Shown piece after piece: positions 1-8,078 of a stretch of 10,788 nucleotides of DNA. The stretch comes from Evernia prunastri. Lineage: Eukaryota; Ascomycota; Lecanoromycetes; Lecanorales; Parmeliaceae. Position 1 is the stretch's first letter. The number at the start of each line of letters is the position of its first letter. The stretch spans positions 1 through 10,788 of the forward strand of contig NKYR01000256.1 of the NCBI GenBank assembly GCA_003184365.1, written 5' to 3'. The notes beneath the pieces are model-generated. The model searched no databases and was not told where the DNA came from. It was given only the letters and a program-made list of their open reading frames with translations. Position numbers and translations under genes: made by a program.

Positions 1-1
1 C

Positions 2-196
2 CTCGGAACGCAGAGGAAAGAGATCGAGACATTGGAGAGCGTTGGGGACAGTAGCGGTCTTCCCTTTGCTTTGCAAACCCTCAGTATCAACATCGAAAGT
101 TTACAAGAGAGGGGCAAAGATTTTGGTTCGGAGGAAGCTGGTCATCAATGTAAAAGTGCAGGTGGCCGATCGGTATTGGGATGTGATGTATCATGA
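2..196 (+). CDS. C-terminal end or internal exon of an unidentified protein (partial, 5' end outside window)
   Basis: The frame is open from the window edge to a TGA at 194-196, giving 64 residues that begin LGTQRKEIETLESVGDSS. The composition is protein-like: an acidic/basic, probably helical start (KEIETLE, then NIESLQERGKDFGSEEAG), and no low-complexity sequence. No family is recognised. Fungal STAND/NLR N-terminal helical domains have a similar texture, but that is only an impression. The stop lies 68 bp from the stop of the minus-strand gene ending at 264, so the two genes converge. GT dinucleotides near 170 could be splice donors, so this may be an internal exon rather than the true C-terminus. 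No start is visible, and a chance open frame of 64 codons cannot be excluded. Confidence 0.4.
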   Translation, partial: LGTQRKEIETLESVGDSSGLPFALQTLSINIESLQERGKDFGSEEAGHQCKSAGGRSVLGCDVS

Positions 197-263
197 AAGC
201 TTTTACATTGGTGAGCATGGAAATTGAGCTCTGCCTTTACGACTTGCTAGAAAATCGTACTTC

Positions 264-2087
264 TTAATTATTGCCACGATGTAGAGCCGGCCAATCTCCT
301 TGACGTTTACCTATTACTGGTGAAGACTGAGCACTGGATCCTCTGCGCAGATTACGCTTGAACTCCTTCGTCGCTTGATTGATATGCTCAATTTCTCGAA
401 GACCGGTTTGGAAGGTCGCAGAATCATGAGGAAGAGCCGATCCGGCGTGCAGGATGCGAGGGCTGGCACAATCAGAGCCAAAGGAGCCCGTGATTCGAGG
501 GAACAGCATAAAAGATTTTGAAGGCAGTTGGTCCACGGGTATTTCACTGAGCAGATCCGCCGCCATGGAGCCATTTGTCGCTACGTCATCAACAAAATCC
601 CACTCCTGCCAATCACCTGTCGAAGGGTCGTAGTCGAAATCGATCCGACAACTGTCCTTCCGAAGTGCAACCCAGAGCTTGATAGCCATACTTGTGATCT
701 CCGCAAGCTTGGCACGTAGTCGCTGATCGGTCGGGCTCCGTAAACTATGAAGCACGTCCAAAATTTCATCTATGATGCTGTCCTGACTAGGTTCAGTGGA
801 GACATCGGTTGTTGCCGCGGGACCATGTGAACCAAGACGATCAAGTTTATCAACCGTTGTTAACTGCCAGGACAACTCTTGACTCAAAGTCGTCGCTGGA
901 ACATTTGAGATGGCGTCCAGAATCGAATCCATTGGCTGTATTCCAGACTTACGTTCCACTGACCCCATCGATTCCGCGAAATATCGTCGCCTTATGATGG
1001 AGATAGTCATCGTCGATAGGAAGTTTTGGATAGCGCACGCCCGTAGGGAGGTCGCAACACGGCTTTCGGTAGACAGCGGAGAATATTTGAAAATCTCACT
1101 GGCATTAAATAGCCGATTTCGAACCGCATCGCTATCCAGCTATGAACGATGTCAATAACGCTGTCACAGGGCATTCCCCACTTGCATCAGTCAGCATACC
1201 GGCTGTGTATCCTCAGGTAGGAATCTAAACTCATTAACCGCCACATCTTGAATACGCTCCCACAATTGACGAAAGCCCTCGATACTAAGATTGCCAATCA
1301 GTCGTGACTTGTGGAACGTGGACGAGGTCAATAATTACTAGAATTCAGGTGTCTGCGGCGACACCGTGAAGGCCGCATTGATCTGGTGTAGTTCCGCTTC
1401 CAGGCGTATGATGTACGATTGGGAGCTTCTCTTGTCGAGTTCCAAACTCTCCTTTTGCTGGTTCAAGTCCTCCTGGGCCTGTGTGTTTTTCTCCTTGAAT
1501 TTCTTGATGGCGTCTTTCAGTCCATCTTTGTCTGTCTCCAGGTCTTGTATCTTCTTCTCGAGCTCTTCCCTTACTTGCTTGACTTTAGTCTTAACTTTGT
1601 CCGAGAATTCTTGCTTTGCTTCATTGATCTCCATCTCCTTTTGTCTTTTCATCTTTGACTGCATTGCCTTACGCGTGTCATCCATATTTGCTTGGTCCTG
1701 TTTAAGCTTCTCTCTCTCAAGCTCGAACTGGCGGGCGCTGGCTTGGTACGCGTCGTTCTCGTCCCGGAGTCTTGTCATCTCTTGATCCTTTCGGAACATC
1801 AAGTCGTTCACTGTGGTATTGAGCTCGTCGATATGGGCCTGCTGGCGAATGCCGAGACCATAGATACTCTCGACATCACTAATCTCTTCGTGATAGCCTT
1901 GTACGAAATGAAGGATTTTGGATATCTGGCGCACGGCGGCTATGCCCGCGTCCATGGCCTCTGACGGCAGGTCCCCAAAGCTGGCGTTGGACGAAGTCCG
2001 GGAGATCTTTGCCCTCCTCTTGCCATTTCCTGCGGGATGGACATTCCCATTCATTTCGGTCAAGTCCCTCGAGTCTCTCGGTCCCAT
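264..2087 (-). CDS. Coiled-coil protein of unknown function, probable three-exon gene
   Basis: The proposed exons are 2087-1365, 1307-1200 and 1139-264, giving about 568 residues. The start is the first in-frame ATG after an upstream TGA. Residues about 23-30 (KRRAKISR) look like a nuclear signal. Residues about 90-235 are charged heptad-like sequence rich in Glu, Lys and Gln, indicating a long coiled coil. The last exon contains helical and low-complexity sequence with KLWVALRKDSCRIDFDYD and FMLFPRITGSF, a texture common in uncharacterised fungal proteins. The frame is open on both sides of the 57-nt and 60-nt gaps. The downstream part has no in-frame Met until 1010, far inside its open region, so it is better read as later exons than as a second gene. 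The alternative is a 249-residue coiled-coil protein ending at the TAG at 1338-1340 plus a separate gene. The function is unknown; coiled coils usually mean oligomerisation or scaffolding. Confidence 0.65.
1140..1199 (-). other. Intron 2 of the coiled-coil gene
   Basis: On the minus strand this 60-nt segment starts GTATGC, a strong fungal donor, and ends TTCATAG, with TATTGAC as branch site. It is phase 0 and removes an in-frame TAG at the acceptor. It joins the frame ending FLPEDTQP to the one beginning LDSDAVRNR. Confidence 0.7.
1308..1364 (-). other. Putative intron 1 of the coiled-coil gene
   Basis: On the minus strand this 57-nt segment starts GTGTCG and ends CCACAAG, with ATTGAC as a possible branch site. 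It removes the adjacent TAG and TAA stops and keeps the frame (phase 0). The donor is weak for a fungus, so this is the less certain of the two introns. If it is not spliced, the protein ends here after QTPEF. Confidence 0.5.
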
Positions 2088-4240
2088 CTTGACAATAGTC
2101 AGTCCTGGGCAGTCAAAAGGGGTTGAATTCGCAGCATAGGTCCTCGCAGATCAAACTAGAAAGTGGGATGAATTAAGAACGGCGTTCAAAGGGAAAACCA
2201 TGGCGAGATAGAGGGAGAGCACACTCTTGAAATCCGACGAGACGCCACTGAAACCAATATCTTGCTCGTAGAGAGAGCGCCGAAGACGGTACGAGCGATA
2301 ATCTTGCTTTTGGCCACACAGCCACTCCGCTTCTTTGGAGGCTTTGGGACGTAGAGTCGGCCCATGAACTGTTCATCGAGGCCAGCGAGGACGCAAGGGG
2401 ATGCAGGAAGCGCTGGAGCACATGAAAATATCAGTCGATTTCCCCTCCATCACGATCACCGCTGTTGGGGGAAGCCGTGCGGTGTTCCGTCGCACTTTGG
2501 GTGACAATGTCGCCCATTGATGGAGCATTGATGGGTCATTAGAGGTGCCACGTCGAACGTTGCGGGGGGTTTCTTGGGCTGCCATGCACATGCTGACGGT
2601 CCCGTATAAGCAGTTCGCCGTAAATAATCTCGTGCATAACGCAGGTTAAATCGTGAATAGCCACGCCGAGAATTCCATATGCAGTAGATCTGCATTAACG
2701 CTTGGAGGAGGTTTTTTCGACGAAAAAGTGGTGACCGGTGGACAGAGCTGGTGGTTGCACAAGAATACTCGGCACTCTGATCAAGCACCTATCGCTGTAG
2801 GTGAAATTTCAGTTTTCCTGCAGGTAGACAGTTTAGTATCAAGCAGGAGGGGTTTTGGTAGGGTATTTACCCGCGTCCCCGGCCCTAGCGCCCTTGGCCA
2901 CTGTCCAGTCAACCTGCACCAAAGGAAGGCATGCGGCATCTGCTGATGCACAAATGTAAAACGTGGCCCAGTAGCGATCACGGCCACTACACCTCTTCCC
3001 CAGCCAACATCGCTTGAGCAGACGATCATTACGTAGGTAAGCTTGAATTCGAAGAGGTATATACTACTTAATTAAGTCGACACGCAAAACCTCTCAGCCC
3101 CTACACCGAAACTGAGGCGCTCTGGAGGGAATGATAATCAGGCAAGTTTAACCGCTTGTGGGACGGTGGGACTTTACCGATGTAGAATATATCAGAGTTG
3201 GGAAGCGTTCCCAGGTCCATCGCCGTCATCAAAGCAAAGTACTGTTCCGTACTAGGAAGGCATCTTGAGCCGACCTAGAAAGGAGTAGCCCCTCTGCAGC
3301 AACGGCGGGCCCGAAAATGTAATCAAGCAGATCTGCTGTCCTCTACGCATGATAGACGTCGAGCAAACGCGTTCCTTCACCGACAATCAGCGTCCAGAAA
3401 TCCATGAGATAATCGAAATGCGAGGTTTAAAGCGGATTATAAGACATAATGAGTGAGTATCCAACATATCAAAAGATCCGAAGAAGAAGAAAAAAGAGTA
3501 CCATGCGGTGATTCGAAGTTCCTACCTTACAGTTCCAGCTATCTTCTCGTGCTGGTAAGCATTCCACAGGAAGTCACACTGTCCTATCCTAGGGTCACTA
3601 TTTAAGAGTCACTGCTTTCGTCGAGGCTGAAGCTGAAGTTGAGTGGTGGGCTCGGTGGGCTGGCGGCCGGCCCTGTTCCCGACCAATCAAGGCCGTCGAG
3701 CCGCTGCTCCTTCACATCCGATATCCCTTACATAGGTGCCTGTGCGCTTCTTCTCCAATAGCTCATGGACAACTCAGAGAGAGGGCGCAAGATTCTAGAG
3801 GTTGACTTGCCCGGAGACAGTAAAATTTCCAAAGACAATCATAAGCCGTTCGATATCTCTAGGATCGAAGATTTAACCCTTTTTCACCACCGTATAGGAA
3901 CGAATTAGAGAATGAGAGTCAGTGAAATCAGATGCGAGGTTAAGGTCTGAGCCGAGAAGGAAAATTTTAACGCTTCATATTCTATTGTTCAGCCAATCCG
4001 GTCTTCAGAATAGTGAGCTAAGGCAAATTATTGGGGTGCTCACCAATTATTGTCGTTGGGTGCGTGGGAGTGCGAGAAGCTAAAATCCCGATGGTGATAT
4101 CCTTACTAAGGATGCATTCAGCTGTTGTGGTCACCGTACGGTATGGCTGCTATCTTAGGATTGCTGCAGTCTTCCGAGTCTTACAAAGTGGGGTTCCTCG
4201 CAGCAAACTTGCTGCAGTTAGGTGTCGACAGGCTAATCCG
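2088..4240. other. Long stretch without a convincing gene
   Basis: About 2.15 kb separate the coiled-coil gene from the P450 promoter. Open frames here reach 70-110 codons on either strand, but they overlap each other and show no recognisable domain. Two weak signals stand out: a spliced reading on the minus strand at 3072-3274 and a small ORF at 3765-3908. A CCAAT box at 3683-3687 and a TATTTAAG at about 3599-3606 would suit a plus-strand promoter. No tRNA, rRNA or tandem array was seen. Confidence 0.6.
3765..3908 (+). CDS. Possible small ORF or first exon, unidentified
   Basis: An ATG-initiated frame of 47 codons begins MDNSERGRKILEVDLPGDSK and ends with TAG at 3906-3908. It lies about 80 bp downstream of a CCAAT box (3683-3687) and about 160 bp downstream of a TATTTAAG motif. 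The residues look soluble and protein-like, and a GTATAG near 3892 could be a splice donor. Nothing identifies a family, the start context is weak (C at -3), and the length is within chance expectation. Confidence 0.2.
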   Translation: MDNSERGRKILEVDLPGDSKISKDNHKPFDISRIEDLTLFHHRIGTN

Positions 4241-4324
4241 ATTGGTCTGTCCGATCACGAATCAGCTAGTCGATTCATGAATCGCAGTTTGTCACGTACC
4301 GAATAGAGTAAATGTTCATATATA
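4241..4324 (+). promoter_or_regulatory. Core promoter region of the P450 gene
   Basis: An inverted CCAAT box (ATTGG, 4241-4245) lies about 75 bp upstream of a TATA box (TATATA, 4319-4324), which is 75 bp before the P450 ATG. The leader between TATA and ATG is pyrimidine- and C-rich (ACCCTCAAACAATCTTCGCT), as in many filamentous-fungus 5' leaders. The start context CTTCACCATG is close to the fungal consensus. The spacing agrees with a single plus-strand promoter. Confidence 0.55.
4271..4284. promoter_or_regulatory. Perfect 14-bp palindrome upstream of the P450
   Basis: CGATTCATGAATCG reads identically on both strands. It sits between the CCAAT and TATA boxes, 115 bp before the start codon. 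Perfect inverted repeats in this position are typical of sites for dimeric regulators; in fungal secondary-metabolite genes these are often Zn2Cys6 proteins. No specific factor is assigned. Confidence 0.35.
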
Positions 4325-4398
4325 GCTAGCACCCTCAAACAATCTTCGCTCTCACTAGCCCTTCTGTCAAAGCTTTCAGTATCAGCAAAATCTTCACC

Positions 4399-5643
4399 AT
4401 GCTGATCGTAATTCTCTGTGCTGCCATATCGAGCTTGTCTCTCCTTTGGTGGTTCTCCTCCATTCCGAAAGAAGAGAAAGCCTTATCCCAGACAAGGTTC
4501 GATGATCCAGCTGCGTGCGCAATGATCGTCGCCTGCATAGGCTATGACTGTTCCGGGGATCGGAACATTATCAGCAAAGTTCAGTCGAGGGCTTATCCCA
4601 ACCAAAGACTCGTTCTAACGTTTGGCATCGACAACGCGTTCACTACAACCAACGAGAATTATCGCAAGGATTTCCGCAGCTACGCCAAGGAAAAGATCAC
4701 GCTAGATGATGGGAGATGGAAAAACATCGCAGATCTAGCAAAACAGCTCGTAGGCACAGCAATCCCGCAGCCCGGCAGCGACATTGCAAATATACGGCTG
4801 GATTCTTTGGGACAATCCGTTACATTGAAGATCTCGCTTCACGTACTTTTTGATCTTGATCCGCTCCAGCTCGACGATGAGTTGATTGTAGAAATAGCTC
4901 GGAGCATCAATTTTCTCTGGACCGAATCCAAATCAACCAAATATCCGTCAGACGCCGATCAGGAGCGTCTGAGGAAAGCCTTGGGCTTTATCTTCTCTGA
5001 TGTGGGACCAGACGCTCGTCAGAATCCGCTCAACATCATTCTTCCGGCGTACGAGACCATGTGGCGCATCGCCCTATTCTGTTTCATCGAGGTGACATTT
5101 CGCCAGGGGGCGAGGGCCGAATGGAAAAAGGTCCTCAGCGACTTTCTCGCTGACCCGACCAAGGCACGCTTTGAGGACCGCGGGCCACGTCCCAGTGACG
5201 TATCCGCAGCTGACATCATCAACGAGGCGCTCCGGCTCTATCCTCCAACCAAACGTGTCTATCGCATATTCCACATGGCCGGAAAAACGGATCCGGAGAT
5301 TGTGGCTGCCAACATCGAGGCTTGCCATCGGATTCCTGCCATTTGGGGCAGTGACTCCTGGCTCTTCAAGCCATCTCGGTGGAGCAAGATTGGCAATGAG
5401 GCTCGCAACGCTTTCATGCCCTTTGGTGGCAGCACGTTTGTTTGTCCGGCCAAGCAGGACTTCGGGCCTAGGATGATAGGGGTCTTAGTGGCAGCACTTG
5501 CGGCTCACATCACTCCTCGTGACTGGAAGTTGGAGTTATGTGTCGGTGGTCCGAATGGTGGAGAGGAACTGGGTCGTGAGGAGCCCCTGGTATCTGATCG
5601 AAACATGTATGAATGGATTGAGATCAGCAGAAGGCTTTCTTAA
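4399..5643 (+). CDS. Cytochrome P450-like monooxygenase with a variant heme loop
   Basis: This uninterrupted 414-residue frame needs no intron. An N-terminal hydrophobic segment (residues 1-19) suggests an ER membrane anchor. P450 landmarks appear in the right order: a C-helix-like RWKNIADLAKQ (106-116), an I-helix AYETM (217-221) in place of AGxET, the K-helix ExxR as EALR (276-279), PSRW (325-328) in the meander/PERF position, and the heme-thiolate loop FGGSTFVCPA with Cys349. The loop departs from FxxGxRxCxG: Ser replaces the conserved Gly, Phe replaces Arg, and Ala replaces the last Gly. It is shorter than most fungal P450s (about 480-530 residues), mainly in the N-terminal half. The start has a good context and a TATA/CCAAT promoter. 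The gene shows none of the damage seen in the region to its right. P450s of this type commonly act in secondary metabolism, but no biosynthetic partner gene is in the window and the substrate is unknown. Confidence 0.85.
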   Translation: MLIVILCAAISSLSLLWWFSSIPKEEKALSQTRFDDPAACAMIVACIGYDCSGDRNIISKVQSRAYPNQRLVLTFGIDNAFTTTNENYRKDFRSYAKEKITLDDGRWKNIADLAKQLVGTAIPQPGSDIANIRLDSLGQSVTLKISLHVLFDLDPLQLDDELIVEIARSINFLWTESKSTKYPSDADQERLRKALGFIFSDVGPDARQNPLNIILPAYETMWRIALFCFIEVTFRQGARAEWKKVLSDFLADPTKARFEDRGPRPSDVSAADIINEALRLYPPTKRVYRIFHMAGKTDPEIVAANIEACHRIPAIWGSDSWLFKPSRWSKIGNEARNAFMPFGGSTFVCPAKQDFGPRMIGVLVAALAAHITPRDWKLELCVGGPNGGEELGREEPLVSDRNMYEWIEISRRLS

Positions 5644-6064
5644 TCGTTTCATTTGCGTTGTGATATAGAACACGAACATTGAGGGGGGAACCTGGGCTAT
5701 GAATCGTAGGTGCAAGGACTGACTCGGGTAACGCGCACCAGGCTTGGAGAAGCTTTGCCTAAAGCATGGCAGAAGGGCCTCAAGTCTCAACAGCATTCCT
5801 CGATTGAATCGAGTGATCAAGAGCGCCGCCGAAAATGGTGAGCGGGATATGCCCAGGCTGCCCGAGATGGCTTCTACCTCACCGAACGGCTTTGATTTTA
5901 GTAAATTCGAACAGCACTTTCAAAAGTCCTACGTCACGAGTGCACAACAAGGACCGCTGCAGCGGCGACTGGAGCTAGCTTCTGGAATCATTTCTCATTC
6001 CCGATGACTCAGCTCCGAGCTGAACCTTTGGAATGATCTATGGTGTCCTTTTGTGGACGAAAGA
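5644..6064. other. Spacer between P450 and the pseudogene block
   Basis: The first 200 bp after the P450 stop probably hold its 3' untranslated region. The best frame is on the plus strand from an ATG at 5849 to TGA at 6005-6007 (52 residues, MPRLPEMASTSPNGFDFSKF at the start); it extends open upstream to about 5744 without another ATG. The same frame continues after the TGA to a TAG near 6148, with sequence such as ELNLWNDLWCPFVDERLPL, so it may be a decayed gene. No family was recognised. Confidence 0.35.
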
Positions 6065-6238
6065 CTACCTTTGCTCGCATTTTGCCACCGAAGTCATCCT
6101 TCGACATACATCGAACATCACTATCTCCGTGGCCGAAGCGTAGATTAGGGCGCGATTGACGACCAAACCCTCTAATGAATGGGCGACAAAGATGATGGGG
6201 CGCTGGGCCGCCTTCCGTCAGCCACAATCCTCCATCAT
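6065..6238 (-). pseudogene. Alpha/beta-hydrolase fragment, as found at the N-terminus of fungal NLR proteins
   Basis: One minus-strand frame reads QRPIIFVAHSLEGLVVNRA followed by LIYASATE. This is the nucleophile elbow of the serine-hydrolase domain that precedes NB-ARC in many fungal NLR-like proteins, where the usual form is AHSLGGLVVK. The nucleophile Ser is present, but the second Gly after it is Glu, a change that one G to A transition explains. An in-frame TGA (6218-6220) lies before the motif and a TAG (6065-6067) ends the frame. The expected downstream STYGI/FLGTPH block is not found. Only about 50 residues survive, with no start, so this is a broken fragment. It abuts the SWIM pseudogene directly. 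Confidence 0.7.
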
Positions 6239-6849
6239 CGCTCGTAGATCTCAAAGCCCCCCTCTTCAAACATATAGGTCCATCGCTCCCAATCACTGTC
6301 GCTGAAGGCGTTACTCATGAAGTGGTATTGCCAGAGATGGGAGCATGGAAGCTGATATTGACGATAGAAAAGGCATCGGCAAGAGAGGTCATCGATTAGG
6401 TCTCCTTTCGGTATTTCACCTATGTAGTTAGTAGCACTTGAAGCCATTCAAATGCGGGGTAAACAAGTAGCCATGTCTTCTTCAGTAGCTTCCCTCGCCT
6501 TCCTAATTTGGCCTGCAATGAGCTCTTGTACTGGTCCAGGAAACTTCGCTAATGCAGGAAATTGAGCACACTCAGCACTCTGATAAGCTCGCCATTTAAC
6601 TTCGGCCTCATGATGACGGAGCTCCCATTGGTCACCGATCTTCAGAACATGAGAGGCTATGCCGGCGAGACTGAATTACGGAATGATAAGTTGCTGACGA
6701 CTTTGACAGGTGGACTTGTTGTACTAGGTCTCTTTCATCGTCAATGGGGCGTTACTCGGTGCATTCAGACGTTTGACAGTCTGACTCGTGAATTCTTTAG
6801 CACCCGCCTTCGGGTTGGAGGAGGTCCGTGGCAATTCTTTCGTCACCTG
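6235..6849 (-). pseudogene. SWIM zinc-finger protein, decayed
   Basis: A single minus-strand frame can be followed for about 200 codons. The 3' part contains CRCLFYRQYQLPCSHLW, a CxCx(n)CxH SWIM zinc-binding motif, then DWERWTYMFEEGGFEIYE, an arrangement familiar from fungal SWIM-type proteins thought to derive from MULE-like transposases. Upstream in the same frame are LAGIASHVLKIGDQWELRH and PGPVQELIAGQIRKAREATE, which look coding. The frame is broken by TAG (6724-6726), TAA (6676-6678), TGA (6448-6450) and a terminal TGA just before 6235, yet no frameshift is needed. Further TAGs occur at 6850-6852 and 6892-6894. Stops without indels fit transition mutation such as RIP. SWIM domains bind DNA or protein; this copy cannot make a full product. 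Confidence 0.75.
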
Positions 6850-7303
6850 CTAAGATGTTAGATATCGGATGACTATTATGATGCCGTGGCCCTAGAAGCC
6901 ACGTTGAAAAGATAGTTTGGTCTCCGACAGCGAATGTTTGGATACCTGCTCGCGAAAATTGCAACAAAGACAGCTGTGACTGCCACCACGATCTCGGATG
7001 CTTCGCCCGGAATTTTATCCAATTACAACGGTGTTGGCGTCCGGCAGGCCTATTGTGGTGAGCTGATTAGGAAGGACATCGTAGCCTCGGCACTGACACT
7101 GTAGGCTACCGGCATTTTCGTCCGGCTGAGGTTGACGACGAGCCTTTTGTGTGGGAAACGTGTGTCCATCTTAATGCAGGAAAGCGGGCCCAGTAGGATC
7201 TAGTAGAAGAATGGGATTTTTGGATACATATGTCCTCGCTGCTTCTCCCTTTCCCAGCCCGTCGTCGCAAAAGGCCCTGATATTTGTCCTAAGCAAAGCT
7301 TGA
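6850..7303 (-). other. Unassigned stretch, possibly upstream part of the SWIM pseudogene
   Basis: The frame used by the SWIM pseudogene stays largely open back to about 7320, interrupted by TAG (6892-6894), TAA (7015-7017) and TAA (7171-7173). It includes sequence such as AARTYVSKNPILLLDPTGPA and LTTIGLPDANTVVIG. No domain is recognised. A second minus-strand frame is also partly open, so the coding assignment is uncertain. Confidence 0.3.
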
Positions 7304-7585
7304 TTACTCGGCTCGAATGGTCATCACGATCTGCACCGAGGGCGAGTCTGGTAGTCATTACCCTAAGTCGTAATATGAATGATCTTCCTTGTTTTCTGTC
7401 AGGTCCGCGCCGTCTAAGACCAGCAGCCAGTTATCGTGTTGCTGAAAGAACCAGCGTTCACGTCTGAAAGCTTCATCTTCTACCTCTCTGACATTGTATG
7501 ATGATTGTAGAGAAGTTGATATAAACCGGGTTCTTCGATCTTTTCGTAGGGCGAGAATGGCGTGGGACACGAAGGGTCGCTCGCA
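7304..7585 (-). pseudogene. NB-ARC (NLR ATPase) fragment
   Basis: The minus-strand frame contains DNWLLVLDGAD, the Walker B / kinase-2 block of NB-ARC and related STAND ATPases, preceded by EDEAFRRERWFFQQH. After a TAA-TGA double stop (7355-7360) the same frame resumes with LPDSPSVQIVMTIRAE, corresponding to the sensor-1 block usually ending TTR, and then meets TAA (7304-7306). The Walker A P-loop that should lie upstream is missing: the frame closes at a TGA just above 7585. The Ile in MTIR fits a C to T change from Thr. This is a roughly 90-codon remnant of a fungal nucleotide-binding immune-type receptor. It is not collinear with the hydrolase fragment at 6065-6238, because on this strand it lies upstream of it. 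Confidence 0.75.
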
Positions 7586-7772
7586 TCAGTCATGCAGTCT
7601 TCATTGATGTACTCCATACGTTTCAGGTAGGCTCTTGCTGCTTCCAGCCCAATAGCACTTTTAAGTGGTCAATTACCGCAGCGAGTCGTTGCTGTATGTG
7701 CTGTGGTACTTCAAGAGTCATGTTGGATGCTTATAGTGAGAGTTGAAATTCCAGAATCTTGTGGATCTGGAC
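7586..7772. other. Short spacer, nothing recognised
   Basis: No domain or structured element was recognised between the NB-ARC fragment and the inverted-repeat element. Confidence 0.4.
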
Positions 7773-7989
7773 TTGCGGACTTCATGGATCCGCAAGTCAG
7801 GGATTCTAGATGTAATCTATCTGACAGCCTTACGCAGGTCCCCACCTAAAACGACTTCAACTTCAATTTTGCCGCATCTCCTGGTCTCCATTTTTGGGCG
7901 CCCCGCGCGCTACATTTGCTCTCACCCAAAATAGATCTTTGGTCACCCCTCAGTTGCACGGATAGAATTGCGGATCCAATTGTCCGCAA
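7773..7989. mobile_element. MITE-like element with complex inverted-repeat ends
   Basis: The left end reads TTGCGGAC-N5-GGATCCGCAA. The right end, on the opposite strand, reads TTGCGGAC-N4-GGATCCGCAA, so the two ends are near-perfect inverted copies about 217 bp apart. Each end is itself a hairpin, because TTGCGGA pairs with TCCGCAA. Repeated GGATCCGC/TTGCGGA motifs are typical of the ends of hAT-like DNA elements and their non-autonomous derivatives. There is no coding capacity inside. I could not define the outermost bases or an 8-bp target duplication. Confidence 0.5.
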
Positions 7990-8078
7990 ATTATGGCCGC
8001 TTATAAATCTAAAGACAATCAACGCCTTAGTGTTACTTCCAAAACATTTCCCTAAATGCTTATGAGGCTCTTATTGCT

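Noticed and set aside
1366..1785. Plus-strand open frame of 139 codons rich in Ser, Phe and Leu
   Set aside because: It is the antisense shadow of the coiled-coil exon; its composition is what reversing Glu/Lys-rich codons gives.
2653..3029. Overlapping open frames on both strands
   Set aside because: Neither shows a domain, plausible start context or splice structure; the lengths are within chance for this base composition.
4031..4306. Plus-strand open frame of 91 codons just upstream of the P450
   Set aside because: It has no ATG at its start, no domain, and covers the CCAAT box and palindrome of the P450 promoter.
6562..6861. Plus-strand open frame of 99 codons
   Set aside because: It lies opposite the SWIM pseudogene, whose minus-strand frame has family-like sequence; no domain is seen on the plus strand.
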